Source: Oceanicella sp. SM1341
GTDB lineage: Bacteria > Pseudomonadota > Alphaproteobacteria > Rhodobacterales > Rhodobacteraceae
NCBI RefSeq assembly: GCF_003448965.1
Contig: NZ_QRGC01000001.1
Span: forward strand, 186,001-250,000
Direction: 5' to 3'
DNA length: 64,000 bases
Shown here: positions 29,329 through 38,147 of the stretch, in pieces
Position numbering within the stretch: the stretch's first letter is position 1
How the letters are laid out: each line of letters opens with the position of its first letter
Notes under the pieces: model-generated
Told to the model about the DNA's origin: nothing
What the model saw: the letters and a program-made list of their open reading frames with translations, nothing else
Database searches by the model: none
Translations under genes and position numbers: made by a program

Positions 29329-30627
29329 TCAGAGATAGCCGCCGGGATCGACGCTCTCGGCGCCGCGGCGCACCTCGAAATGCAGCGAGGGCGAGTCGGA
29401 CGCGGCGACGCTGCCGATCACCTGGCCGCGGCCGACGATGTCGCCCTTGGACACCTGCACGTCGTCGACCCGGCCGTAGACGGTGGTGAGTCCGCCGGCG
29501 TGGCGGATCAGCAGGATCTTGCCGAACCCGCCGAGCGAATTGGAGATCAGCGCCACCTCGCCGTCATCGGCGGCCACGACCGGGCTTCCGGCCGGGGCGG
29601 CGATGTCGATGCCGTCGTTGCGGTCGGCGCCCGACGGGGCGTAGGCCTTCACCACGTTGCCCTGCACCGGGGTCACCAGCCGCCCCGAGGCGGTGGCGGT
29701 GCTGCGATACTGGTCGAGCTGCGGCGAGGCCGGGGTCTCGGCCTGGGGCAGGGGTTCGGGCAACGGGTCGGCGCCGCTGGGGGGCGAGGTGATCGCCTGC
29801 GGCTGGCCCGGCGGGTTCACCGCGTCGCCCGGCGCCGCGGCGCTGGCGAGCGGGATGCTGAGCTGCTGTCCCGGGCGCACCGTGAAGTCCCGCCCGAGGT
29901 TGTTGCTGTCGGCGATGGCGTTCACCGGCACGTTGTAGAGCCGCGAGATGGAATAGACCGTCTCGCCGGGGGTGACCGTGTGGGTGACCGGCTGGAGCCC
30001 TGCCTGAAGCTGCGAGGCCGGTGCGCCGGCGGGCGCGAGCCCGGGCACGGGGGTCGCCCCGCTGCCGGCCCGCTCGATGGCGCTCTCGGCCAGTTCCGGC
30101 GACCAGGCGGAGCCGCTGGCGGCCGGGGCGGCGGGCTGCGGGCTTGCCCCGGTGAGCGGGGCGGCCGAGTAGAGATCGCCCTGGCCGGGGTTCGGCGAGG
30201 GGCTGCCACCGCTCAGCGGCGCCACGGCGGGCGAGGTACCGGCATAGGAGGTGGCGGGCGCGGGCGCGGCCTGCACCCGGGAATCGGGCGGGATGACCAG
30301 CGTGTCGCCCCGGCGGGGGCGCCAGCTCGTCGGCAGGCCGTTGTAGGAGGCGAGGCTGGTCACCGGCAGGCCGATGCGGGCGGCGATGGCGTCGAGCGTA
30401 TCGCCGTCGCGGGCGATGACGACCTGGTAATCGGGGTAGGTGATCACCCCGCGCGCATCCGGCTGCCCGCCGGTTGCGGGAGCGGGCGCCGCGGAGCCCG
30501 GCGCACTGCCCTGGTAGGTGACATCCGCCGGAGGCTGGTCGCGGTCGCCGCCGCCGCAGGCGGCAAGGGCGACAGACGCGATGCCGGTCAGCAGGACAGA
30601 ACGAATTCTACTATGGTTTGCAAACAT
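29329..30627 (-). CDS. nlpD: LysM/LytM lipoprotein, NlpD-like, degenerate M23 site
   Basis: An outer-membrane lipoprotein of 432 residues with lipobox LAAC (Cys24). Two LysM domains follow (VVIARDGDTLDAIAARIGLP near residue 68; HTVTPGETVYSISRLYNVPV near 212), separated by a Ser/Pro/Ala-rich linker. The C-terminal LytM (M23) domain lacks zinc ligands: NDGIDI replaces HxGxD, YGRV replaces YxHL, and PSLHFEVR keeps only one His of HxH. Such degenerate LytM proteins activate cell-wall amidases at division rather than cut peptidoglycan. The gene follows pcm, the usual pcm-nlpD order. Start ATG 30627-30625. Confidence 0.88.
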   Translation of the reverse strand: MFANHSRIRSVLLTGIASVALAACGGGDRDQPPADVTYQGSAPGSAAPAPATGGQPDARGVITYPDYQVVIARDGDTLDAIAARIGLPVTSLASYNGLPTSWRPRRGDTLVIPPDSRVQAAPAPATSYAGTSPAVAPLSGGSPSPNPGQGDLYSAAPLTGASPQPAAPAASGSAWSPELAESAIERAGSGATPVPGLAPAGAPASQLQAGLQPVTHTVTPGETVYSISRLYNVPVNAIADSNNLGRDFTVRPGQQLSIPLASAAAPGDAVNPPGQPQAITSPPSGADPLPEPLPQAETPASPQLDQYRSTATASGRLVTPVQGNVVKAYAPSGADRNDGIDIAAPAGSPVVAADDGEVALISNSLGGFGKILLIRHAGGLTTVYGRVDDVQVSKGDIVGRGQVIGSVAASDSPSLHFEVRRGAESVDPGGYL

Positions 30628-30664
30628 TTATCCGTCTTTCTGTCAGTGGCGGCGGAAGCGCGGT

Positions 30665-31318
30665 TCAACGCTCGGTCATGTCTTCGGCCAGCCCTTCGAT
30701 CAGCGGGACGAACCTTACATCGCCAAGCTCCGAATATTCCAGCCCGTTCGGCGTCTTGACCAGTTTTATGAGCTGCTGGATGCGGTCGGACTGGCCGACC
30801 GGCAGAACCATGATGCCGCCCACGCGGAGCTGCTCGACCAGTGTCACCGGCGGGTCTTCCGCCGCGGCGGTGAGCAGGATGCGGTCGAAGGGCGCCTGCA
30901 GTTCCACGCCGCGGGTGCCGTCCTCGATGAGGATGGTGACGTTGTTGATGCCCAGCCGGTCGATGGTCTCGCGGGCGCGGCGTGCGAGCGGGCGATGCCG
31001 CTCGACCGAGTAGACGCGCCGCGCCAGCCGGGCCAGGATCGCGGCCTGGTAGCCCGAGCCGGTGCCGATCTCCAGCACCTTCGCGCGCGGCGTCACCTCC
31101 AGCGCCTGGGTCATCAGCCCGACCACCGAGGGCTGGCTGATGGTCTGGCCGCAGGGGATGGGCAGGGGCACGTCCTCGTAGGCGCGCTCCACGAAGGTGC
31201 CGTCGAGGAAGGCGTCGCGCGGGGTCTGTTCCATGGCGGTGAGCACGGCGGCATCCGTCACCCCGGCGGAGCGGAGGGCAAAGACGAACTGCATGCGTTG
31301 TACTGTCAGGTCAGTCAT
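30665..31318 (-). CDS. pcm: protein-L-isoaspartate O-methyltransferase
   Basis: A SAM-dependent repair enzyme that methylates isoaspartyl residues in damaged proteins, 217 residues. The SAM-binding [18 protein letters not shown] and the PCMT motif [14 protein letters not shown] are present, as is the C-terminal GGIMVLPVG. Start ATG 31318. nlpD follows 37 bp later. The surE gene that often precedes pcm is not here. Confidence 0.95.
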   Translation of the reverse strand: MTDLTVQRMQFVFALRSAGVTDAAVLTAMEQTPRDAFLDGTFVERAYEDVPLPIPCGQTISQPSVVGLMTQALEVTPRAKVLEIGTGSGYQAAILARLARRVYSVERHRPLARRARETIDRLGINNVTILIEDGTRGVELQAPFDRILLTAAAEDPPVTLVEQLRVGGIMVLPVGQSDRIQQLIKLVKTPNGLEYSELGDVRFVPLIEGLAEDMTER

Positions 31319-31446
31319 TTCGCCCCTCTCGTCCGATCCTCGACCGGAGACTAGACGATCAGGCGGAGAGAGTTAATCGGCCAATTTCCGCCGATCAACT
31401 AAGCGGCCGCCTGTCGCGCCCGCGCAACGCCCCCGGCCCGGGGCCT

Positions 31447-32478
31447 TCAGGCCGCCGCGTCGCTGTGGCCGATCAGCTGGGGGTCGACACAGCCGTGGCG
31501 GCTGCATTCGAGCTCCAGCGTGCTGTGGGTGATGTCGAAGCGGCTGCGCAGCACCTCGCGGATGCTGGTCTTGATCGCGTCCGCCTCCGCCCAGGCGCCC
31601 TCGGCCAGGCAGACATGCGCGTCGACCGAGCTGCGCTTCTCGTCCATCTGCCACAGGTGCAGGTGGTGGACCGAGACCACCCCCCCGACCTCGTTCATCG
31701 CCGCCAGCACCTCGTCGGAATCGACTTCCGGCGGCGAGCCGAGCATCAGGATGCGGATGACGGGCCCGGTCTCCACCGCTGCGTGCCACAGGATGTAAGC
31801 GGAGATGAACAGGGTGATGACCGGATCGGCGAGCTGCCAGTCGTAGAGCAGGATCAGGGTGCCGGCGACGATCACCGCCACCGAGCCCAGCGCGTCGGCG
31901 ACGTTGTGCAGGAAGGCGGCGCGGATGTTCATGCTGTCCTTGGACATCGACCAGGTGAGCAGGGCGGTCACGAGGTCGATCACCAGCGCCACGCCGGCGA
32001 TCCAGACCACGGTCCAGCCCTCCACCGGGCGGGGGTCGAAGAGGCGTGACACCGCCTCCGCCGCCAGCCAGACGCCGATCACGACGAGCGTGGTGTAGTT
32101 CACCAGTGCCGCCACCACCTCCGCCCGGCGATACCCGAAGGTCATCTGCGCATCCGAGGGCCGCTTGGCCACCCGCCGCGCCAGCAGCGCGATGCCCAGC
32201 GACACCGCGTCCGACAGGTTGTGGATCGCGTCGGCCACCAGCGCGAGCGAACCGGAGACCACGCCGCCGATGATCTGCACCAGCGTGAGGCCGAGGTTGA
32301 CGAGAATGGCGAGGATCACCCGCCTGTCGCCCGCGTCGGCGCTCAGGTGGTGATGCCCGTGGTGATGGCCGTGCCCGCGGCCATGGCCGTGCGCGCGCCC
32401 GGGCATATCGTGATCATGCTCTTGGCCGTGGGCGTCCTTGCGCTCACGGGGGTGGTCGTGTGCGTGGTCATGGCTCAT
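31447..32478 (-). CDS. cation diffusion facilitator (zinc exporter type)
   Basis: A CDF-family metal/proton antiporter of 343 residues with six membrane helices. The metal site motifs HNLSD (helix II) and HNVAD (helix V) give the HxxxD/HxxxD set typical of Zn(II) exporters. The first 45 residues are very His-rich (MSHDHAHDH, HGHGRGHGHHHGHHH) and probably sense or buffer metal. A cytoplasmic C-terminal domain carries VSVHHLHLWQMDEKR. Start ATG 32478-32476. Confidence 0.93.
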   Translation of the reverse strand: MSHDHAHDHPRERKDAHGQEHDHDMPGRAHGHGRGHGHHHGHHHLSADAGDRRVILAILVNLGLTLVQIIGGVVSGSLALVADAIHNLSDAVSLGIALLARRVAKRPSDAQMTFGYRRAEVVAALVNYTTLVVIGVWLAAEAVSRLFDPRPVEGWTVVWIAGVALVIDLVTALLTWSMSKDSMNIRAAFLHNVADALGSVAVIVAGTLILLYDWQLADPVITLFISAYILWHAAVETGPVIRILMLGSPPEVDSDEVLAAMNEVGGVVSVHHLHLWQMDEKRSSVDAHVCLAEGAWAEADAIKTSIREVLRSRFDITHSTLELECSRHGCVDPQLIGHSDAAA

Positions 32479-32540
32479 GCGGCAGGTCTCCTCACGGGCC
32501 GCAGTGTGCGCCAGCGCAGGGGCGGGCGCAAGCCGGGGGC

Positions 32541-34574
32541 TCAGCCCCGCCGCCGCCGGCGGCCGCCCTCCGCGCCGCCGCGCGCGGCGTTGAAGGAGGG
32601 GGCGGGCAGGGTGACGGCGGCGGCGAGGCTGGGGAAGGCGTCGGTCGCGTGGGGGATGGCGTTTGCCGCCACGAAATGCTCCTGGAAGCGCGGCTCCACC
32701 GCGGTCTCCACCTTCACGATGCGGCGCACCAGCGCCTCCACCTCGCGCCGGGCGGCGACATTGTGCAGCGCGATGCGCGCGCCGGTGCCCGCGGCATTGC
32801 CCGCGCTGGTCACCTTGTCGAGCGGGCAATCGGGGATCATGCCCAGCACCATGGCGTGGCGCGGCGAGATGTGGGCGCCGAAGGCCCCGGCAAGCACCAC
32901 CCGCTCCACCCGCTCCACGCCCATCTGGTCCATCAGCAGCCGCGCGCCGGCGTAGAGCGCGGATTTCGCGAGCTGGATCGCCCGCACGTCGGATTGCGTG
33001 ACCGTGATGCGCGGCCCGCCCGAGGCGCTGCCGTCATGCAGCAGGTAGGCATGGGTGCGGCCCTCCGGCAGCAGGCGCGCGGTGCCGGCCTGTTCGGCCG
33101 ACCCGATCAGCCCGCCCGCGTCCACCAGCCCGGCCATGCGCATCTCCGCGATCGCCTCGATGATGCCCGAGCCGCAGATGCCGGTGATGCCCGTGCCCGC
33201 GGTGGCCTCGGCAAAGCCCGGCTCGTCGGACCACAGATCGCAGCCGATGACGCGGAAGCGCGGCTCCTTCGTGGCGGGGTCGATCTCCACCCGCTCGATG
33301 GCGCCCGGGGCGGCGCGCTGGCCCGAGGAGATCTGCGCGCCCTCGAAGGCCGGCCCGGTGGGCGAGGAGCAGGCGAGCACGCGGCTCCGGTTGCCCAGCA
33401 GGATCTCGGCATTGGTGCCCACGTCGACCACCAGCATCAGCTCGTCCGAGCGGTCCGGCGCCTCGGAGAGCGCCACGGCGGCGGCGTCCGCCCCCACGTG
33501 GCCGGCGATGCAGGGCAGCACGTAGAGCGGCGCGGCGGGGGCGAGCGGCAGGCCGATCTCCGATGCCGCGAGGTTCAGCGCCCCGGAGACGGCGAGCGCG
33601 AAGGGCGCCTGGCCGAGCTCCGCCGGGTCGATCCCGAGGGCGAGATGATGCATCACCGGGTTGCACACCAGCACCGCCTCGAGGATCAGCGCGGGATCGA
33701 TCTCCGCCTCGGCCGCGATTTCGGCCGTGAGCGTGCCCAGCGCCGTGCGCACGGCGCGGGTCATCTCCGCCGCACCGCCCGCGTTCATCATCGCGTAGGA
33801 GACCCGGCTCATCAGGTCCTCGCCAAAGCGGATCTGCGGGTTCATCAGCCCGGCGGAGGCGCGTACCTCGCCCGAGTGCAGGTCGCACAGGTGGGCGGCG
33901 ATGGTGGTGGAGCCGAGGTCGATGGCAAGCCCGTAGACCGGCCCGGCGAAATACCCCGGCCAGACGGCGGTGAGCTCCGGCGCCGCCCCGGCGGAATGCA
34001 CCGCGCAGGTCACGCTCCAGCCCCCCTTGCGCAGCGCGCCCTGCAGGGCGGCGAGCACCGCAGGGCCGGCAACGAGCCCCTCCACGCCCCATTGCGCGGC
34101 AAGCGCGGCGGCGAGGCGCTCGAAATCGCCCGAGGGCTCGTGCATGTCGGGCTCCGCCACCTCGACGAGCTGCAGGCGCGTGGCGGGGTCGAGGGTGATG
34201 GCGCGGGCCTCGGCGCGCTTGCGCACCACCTGGCGGTGCACCTGGCTCTCGGGGGGCACGTCGATCACCACGTCGGCCTCGATGCGCGCCTGGCAGCCGA
34301 GGCGGCGGCCCGCGGCGAGGCCGCGCTTCTCGCGGTAGCGCTCCTCCACCGCGTTCCAGGGGGACAGCGCGTCCTGCGTCACGGTGATCCCGTGCCTGGG
34401 GAAGGCGCCGGTGCCCGGGCTCACCTGGCAGCGCGAGCAGATGCCGCGGCCGCCGCAGACCGAGTCGAGGTCGACACCGAGGCTGCGCGCGGCGGCGAGA
34501 ACCGGGGTGCCTGCGGGCACGCGGCCGCGCTTGCCCGATGGGGTGAAGATGACCAGCGGGTCTGTCTCGCTCAT
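32541..34574 (-). CDS. [2Fe-2S] ASKHA-domain corrinoid activator (RACo/DUF4445-like)
   Basis: A 677-residue reductive activator of corrinoid proteins. An N-terminal plant-type [2Fe-2S] domain has ligands C40, C46, C49 (CGGRGICSRC) and C94 (LGCQARI). The C-terminal ASKHA ATPase-fold domain shows GLAIDLGSTTIAAHLCDL, VVDVGTNAEILLG, TGICGSGIIEAIAEM and VVLAGAFGAHI. Relatives (RACo, RamA-like proteins) reduce inactive cob(II)alamin back to Co(I) at the cost of ATP. Next to a methyl-THF:corrinoid methyltransferase it most likely reactivates a split methionine synthase. It ends the minus-strand cluster. Confidence 0.9.
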   Translation of the reverse strand: MSETDPLVIFTPSGKRGRVPAGTPVLAAARSLGVDLDSVCGGRGICSRCQVSPGTGAFPRHGITVTQDALSPWNAVEERYREKRGLAAGRRLGCQARIEADVVIDVPPESQVHRQVVRKRAEARAITLDPATRLQLVEVAEPDMHEPSGDFERLAAALAAQWGVEGLVAGPAVLAALQGALRKGGWSVTCAVHSAGAAPELTAVWPGYFAGPVYGLAIDLGSTTIAAHLCDLHSGEVRASAGLMNPQIRFGEDLMSRVSYAMMNAGGAAEMTRAVRTALGTLTAEIAAEAEIDPALILEAVLVCNPVMHHLALGIDPAELGQAPFALAVSGALNLAASEIGLPLAPAAPLYVLPCIAGHVGADAAAVALSEAPDRSDELMLVVDVGTNAEILLGNRSRVLACSSPTGPAFEGAQISSGQRAAPGAIERVEIDPATKEPRFRVIGCDLWSDEPGFAEATAGTGITGICGSGIIEAIAEMRMAGLVDAGGLIGSAEQAGTARLLPEGRTHAYLLHDGSASGGPRITVTQSDVRAIQLAKSALYAGARLLMDQMGVERVERVVLAGAFGAHISPRHAMVLGMIPDCPLDKVTSAGNAAGTGARIALHNVAARREVEALVRRIVKVETAVEPRFQEHFVAANAIPHATDAFPSLAAAVTLPAPSFNAARGGAEGGRRRRRG

Positions 34575-34595
34575 CCTGTGGCTCCCCCGGAAGCT

Positions 34596-35516
34596 TCAGC
34601 CGCGCCGGCGGCGGCCCTCGCGGCGGCGGCCGGTGCCGGCCTCCTCCGCGCCGGGGGCGCGGTTGGCCCGGATCCAGGCGGCGCCGTGGGGGTCGTTGTT
34701 CATCAGCAGGTTGGCGGCGCGCACGGCCATCATCTCGGCCGGGCGCACGGGGTTCATGATCGCCGAGGTCATGCCGGCGGCGATGGCCATGGGCAGGAAG
34801 GCGGCGTTGATGGCGTGGCGGTTCGGCAGGCCGAAGGAGACGTTGGAGGCGCCGCAGGTGGTGTTCACCCCCAGTTCCTCGCGCAGCCGCCGCACCAGCG
34901 CGAACACCTGCAGCCCGGCGGTGGCCATCGCCCCCACCGGCATCATCAGCGGGTCGACCACGATGTCATGCGCGGGAATGCCGAAATCCGCCGCGCGCTG
35001 CACGATCTTGCGCGCCACGGCGAAGCGCACGTCGGGGTCTTCCGAGATGCCGGTATCGTCGTTCGAGATCGCCACCACCGGCACGTTGTATTTCGCCACC
35101 AGCGGCAGCACGCGCTCCAGCCGCTCCTCCTCGCCGGTGACCGAGTTCACCAGCGGCCGGCCGTGGGCGGTCTCGAGCCCGGCCTCCAGCGCCGCCGGCA
35201 CGCTCGAGTCGATGCACAGCGGCACGTCGACGAGCCCCTGCACGAGCGAGATCATCGCGCGCATCAGCGGCGGTTCGGTCTCGTTGGGATTGGGGTTCGA
35301 GTTGTAGACCACGCCGGCGTTCACATCGAGCATGGTGGCCCCGCAGGCCACCTGTTCGAGCGCGTCACGCTCGACGGTGGAGAAATCGCCGGCCTCCAGC
35401 TCCGCCGCCAGCGCCTTGCGCCCGGTGGGGTTTATCCGCTCGCCGATCACGCAGAAGGGCTGGTCGAAGCCGATGATCGCAGCGCCGCTGCGCGATTCGA
35501 CGATGGTGCGGGTCAT
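34596..35516 (-). CDS. methyltetrahydrofolate:corrinoid methyltransferase
   Basis: A pterin-binding TIM-barrel protein of 306 residues, like the second domain of MetH or AcsE. It transfers the methyl group of methyl-THF to a cobalamin carrier. Visible family features are FCVIGERINPTGRKAL at the N-terminus, ATMLDVNAGV, PLCIDSSVPAALEAGL, LVNSVTGEE and TTCGASNVSFGLPNR. The C-terminus ends in a basic run (GTGRRREGRRRRG). Start ATG 35516-35514. It lies 21 bp upstream of the ASKHA gene and 25 bp downstream of the MTHFR-like gene, so all three are cotranscribed. Confidence 0.93.
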   Translation of the reverse strand: MTRTIVESRSGAAIIGFDQPFCVIGERINPTGRKALAAELEAGDFSTVERDALEQVACGATMLDVNAGVVYNSNPNPNETEPPLMRAMISLVQGLVDVPLCIDSSVPAALEAGLETAHGRPLVNSVTGEEERLERVLPLVAKYNVPVVAISNDDTGISEDPDVRFAVARKIVQRAADFGIPAHDIVVDPLMMPVGAMATAGLQVFALVRRLREELGVNTTCGASNVSFGLPNRHAINAAFLPMAIAAGMTSAIMNPVRPAEMMAVRAANLLMNNDPHGAAWIRANRAPGAEEAGTGRRREGRRRRG

Positions 35517-35541
35517 GGCGCCCTCCCTCAGGCGGCGGGGG

Positions 35542-36465
35542 TCAGGCGGTGGCCGCGGCGCCGCCCGCCGTCCGGCCGTGCGCGTCCACGAAGGCCCCCG
35601 TGGCGGTGATGCCGCCGAGGGGGAAGAAATGCACGCTCTCGATGGCAAAGCCCGGGTTCGCGGCCCGGTGTTCGGCCAGCTCGGTGAGCAGCTCGAGCGG
35701 GGTGAAGGGCAGGAGCAGCTTCGAGACATCCGCTGCCCGCCGGGTGAGCACCCGCACGGAGGGGCCGACGCCGCAGGAGAGGGCGAATTTCACCAGCGTC
35801 TGCAGCTTGGCGGGCCCCGCCACGCCGATATGCACCGGCAGGCGGATGCCCTCGGCGCGCAGCCGCCCGGCCCAGGCGATCATCGGGGCGGCCTCGAAGC
35901 CGAACTGGGTGACCACGGCCATCTCCGCCCCCGTGCGCTCGGCGAAGGCGGCCTTCCAGCGCAGCGCCTGCATCAGGCTCTCGTCGGAGCCGTCGGGGGA
36001 AATGTCGCGGTTGCCCTCCGGGTGGCCGGCGACATGCAGGCGGGTGAAGCCGCGGGCGTCGAAGAGCCCGGTCTCGAGCAGGTGCATGGAATGGTGCAGC
36101 TCGCCGCGCAGCTCCGACACGCCGCCCGCGAGCAGCAGCGCCTCGGTCACGCCGGCATCGCCGTAGCGCGCCAGCCAGTCCTCGAGCCGGGCGCGGGAGG
36201 CCACGACACGGGCCGGGACATGCGGCATCACCGGGAAGCCCTCGGCGCGCAGGCGGGCCGCGGTCGCCACCATGTCCTCGATGGGCGTGCCGTCGACATG
36301 GGCGATGTAGAGCCGGGTGCCCTCGGGCACCACCTCGCGGAAATCGGGCACCTTCGCCGCGGTGCGCGGCATCACCTCCATGGAGAAGCCGCGCAGGAAG
36401 CCGGCGAGGGCGGCGGAGCCCTTCGGCGTCACGCCGCGGCGCGGAAATCCAAGGATGCGTGCCAT
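35542..36465 (-). CDS. methylenetetrahydrofolate reductase-like protein
   Basis: A 307-residue member of the MTHFR barrel family but clearly diverged from the MetF encoded at 37140. It has FSMEVMPRTAAKVPDFREVV (start of barrel), TRLYIAHVDGTPIEDMV, EALLLAGGVSEL, LHVAGHPEGN, AVVTQFGFEAAPMIAW and LPVHIGVAGPAKLQTLVKFA. The active-site Glu near the N-terminus (SMEV) matches the position of the MetF catalytic Glu (SFEF). It may channel C1 units to the neighbouring methyltransferase or demethylate a THF-linked substrate. Start ATG 36465. Confidence 0.85.
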   Translation of the reverse strand: MARILGFPRRGVTPKGSAALAGFLRGFSMEVMPRTAAKVPDFREVVPEGTRLYIAHVDGTPIEDMVATAARLRAEGFPVMPHVPARVVASRARLEDWLARYGDAGVTEALLLAGGVSELRGELHHSMHLLETGLFDARGFTRLHVAGHPEGNRDISPDGSDESLMQALRWKAAFAERTGAEMAVVTQFGFEAAPMIAWAGRLRAEGIRLPVHIGVAGPAKLQTLVKFALSCGVGPSVRVLTRRAADVSKLLLPFTPLELLTELAEHRAANPGFAIESVHFFPLGGITATGAFVDAHGRTAGGAAATA

Positions 36466-36483
36466 GCCTGTTCTCCGTCTGGC

Positions 36484-36603
36484 GCCCCTCCGGGGCGGGC
36501 GTCTGGTGCCCCTTCGGGGCGGGCGTATCGCGCCCCTCAGGGGCGGTGTTCTCGCGCCCCTCAGGGGCGGTGTTCTCGCGCCCCTCAGGGGCTGCGTCTT
36601 TCC
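36484..36603. repeat. tandem palindromic repeat, 5 copies of a 24-bp unit
   Basis: GCCCCT starts at 36484, 36508, 36532, 36556 and 36580, exactly 24 bp apart. Each unit holds a hairpin such as GCCCCTCAGGGGC plus about 10 nt of linker (GGTGTTCTCGC in the inner copies). Copies three and four are identical and the outer ones drift. The array fills the gap between two minus-strand genes of one cluster. It would put five small stem-loops in the transcript between the virulence-factor-family and MTHFR-like genes. Confidence 0.93.
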
Positions 36604-36604
36604 G

Positions 36605-36916
36605 TCAGCCGCCGGGGGCGGGTTCCCGGCCGTCGTTGGCGATCAGCGCCCGGATGCGCGCCGTGTCGTATTCCGCCTCCAGCCGCTGCGCCTCCGCCTC
36701 GGCCGCAGCTGCGTCCTCGCCCTCCACCGTGTAGGGGGTGGCGCGGCGCCATTCGGCGAGATAGGCCTCGGTGCCCACCGCACCCGTCTTCATCGCGCAG
36801 CGGTCGATCGCCTGCTCGAAGCGCTCGGCGAGCGGGCGCTTGGCGCCCCGGCGGCCGCGGCCGGCGATGACCTGCGCCGGGATGTCCCGCCAGTAGACGA
36901 TGGTGACCTCGGCCAA
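36605..36916 (-). CDS. 'virulence factor' family small protein
   Basis: A 103-residue protein beginning (M)AEVTIVYWRDIPAQVI, the signature of the small 'Virulence_fact' family, which in alphaproteobacteria travels with MTHFR-like and corrinoid methyltransferase genes. Its name comes from a database label, and no virulence role is implied. The C-terminal half is helical and acidic (GEDAAAAEAEAQRLEAEYDT). The start is a TTG at 36916-36914, chosen because it immediately precedes the conserved AEVTIVYWR and follows GGAGG at 5 nt. No ATG or GTG fits. The function is unknown. Confidence 0.8.
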   Translation of the reverse strand: MAEVTIVYWRDIPAQVIAGRGRRGAKRPLAERFEQAIDRCAMKTGAVGTEAYLAEWRRATPYTVEGEDAAAAEAEAQRLEAEYDTARIRALIANDGREPAPGG

Positions 36917-37139
36917 TCCTGCCTCCCCGTTGCCCGGCCATTCTAGCGCCTGCGCGCGGGCCGCCATCTTCCCGCCGCGACCGAAGGGGCAGGATTTGCG
37001 ACACGCGGGCCCGGTTTGCGTCGCATTTGAACAAGCGGGGCGGCCCGGCGCGGGCAGGGCAACGGAAATGCGGTTGAAGCTCCGGGGCAAGGGCCGTAAA
37101 ATAAGGCGTCGTTTGAGCCCTTTTCAGAAAGATCGCCCC

Positions 37140-38036
37140 ATGACCGATCCGACCGTTGCCGGACCCAGGCAGACGATCTCTTTCGAGTTTTTCCCGCCGC
37201 ATTCCCCGGAGGCCTCGCTGCGCCTGTGGCGCTCGGTGGAGCGGCTCGCCCCGCTCGCGCCCAGCTTTGTCTCGGTGACCTACGGTGCCGGCGGCACCAC
37301 GCGCGAGCGCACCATGGCCGCGATCCTCGCGATCCGTGACCGTGCGCGGCTCGACGTGGCGGGGCATCTCACCTGCGTCGGCGCCAGCCGGGAGGAGACG
37401 CTCGACGTGGCGCGCGGCTATGCCAAGCTCGGTGCGCGCTCGGTCGTGGCGCTGCGCGGCGACCCGCCGAAGGGGGCCGACAGGTTCGTGCCGCATCCCG
37501 ACGGCTTCACCTCCGCCGCCGAGCTGGTGACCGCGCTCGCCGCCGACGGGGTGCAGAACATCTATGTCGCCGCCTATCCGGAGGTGCATCCCGAAGCCGC
37601 CTCGCCGGAGGCCGATATCGACAATCTCAAGCGCAAGCTCGACGCCGGGGCCACCGCGGCGCTCACGCAGTTCTTCTTCGACAGCGAGCTGTTCCTGCGC
37701 TTCCGCGACCGCTGCACCGCCGCGGGCATCACCGCGCCCATCCACCCCGGCATCCTGCCGGTGGAGAATTTCGACCGGCTGGTGAACTTCGCCGGCCGCT
37801 GCGGCGCCTCGGTGCCCGAGTTCATGCACCGCGCCTTCGGCAATGCCGGAACGCCGGAGGAAAAGGCCGTGCTCGCCACCGCCATCGCCACCGACCAGTG
37901 TGACCGGCTGCGGGCCGAGGGGGTGGAGCATTTCCACTTCTACACCCTCAACAACCCCGATCTCACCTTCGACATCTGCCGGGCGATCGGGGTGGAAGTG
38001 CAGCCGCTTTCCATGGCCGCGCAGGGCGGAAACTGA
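37140..38036 (+). CDS. metF: methylenetetrahydrofolate reductase
   Basis: A flavoenzyme of 298 residues that reduces methylene-THF to methyl-THF, the methyl donor for methionine. It has the N-terminal SFEFFPP with the catalytic Glu, SVTYGAGGTTRERTM, HLTCVGASREE, ALRGDPPKG, the family's ALTQFFFDSELFLRFRDRC and the C-terminal HFYTLNNPDL. Start ATG 37140. It is divergent from the virulence-factor-family gene with 223 bp between the start codons, so both may respond to the same methionine or B12 signal. I see no riboswitch match in that gap. Confidence 0.96.
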   Translation: MTDPTVAGPRQTISFEFFPPHSPEASLRLWRSVERLAPLAPSFVSVTYGAGGTTRERTMAAILAIRDRARLDVAGHLTCVGASREETLDVARGYAKLGARSVVALRGDPPKGADRFVPHPDGFTSAAELVTALAADGVQNIYVAAYPEVHPEAASPEADIDNLKRKLDAGATAALTQFFFDSELFLRFRDRCTAAGITAPIHPGILPVENFDRLVNFAGRCGASVPEFMHRAFGNAGTPEEKAVLATAIATDQCDRLRAEGVEHFHFYTLNNPDLTFDICRAIGVEVQPLSMAAQGGN

Positions 38037-38147
38037 CGCCGCGCAGGGCCGGCCGGGCCCGCGCCGCGGCGCGACCCGGCTTGATCCTGCCGGCCGGCTC
38101 GGATACCGAGGAAGACCGGGCACGCCGCCCGGCCGGGGATATTTCTG

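Noticed and set aside
31319-31446. Remnant of surE upstream of pcm
   Set aside because: The 128 bp hold no SurE-like residues, only a short ATCGGC/GCCGAT repeat. surE must be elsewhere or absent.
32460-35609. Very long plus-strand open frame opposite the ASKHA and methyltransferase genes
   Set aside because: Antisense shadow in high-GC DNA. No family features, while the minus-strand proteins have clear motifs.
36917-37139. SAM or SAH riboswitch between the virulence-factor-family gene and metF
   Set aside because: None of the conserved SAM-II, SAM-V or SAH elements I know can be matched on either strand of the gap.
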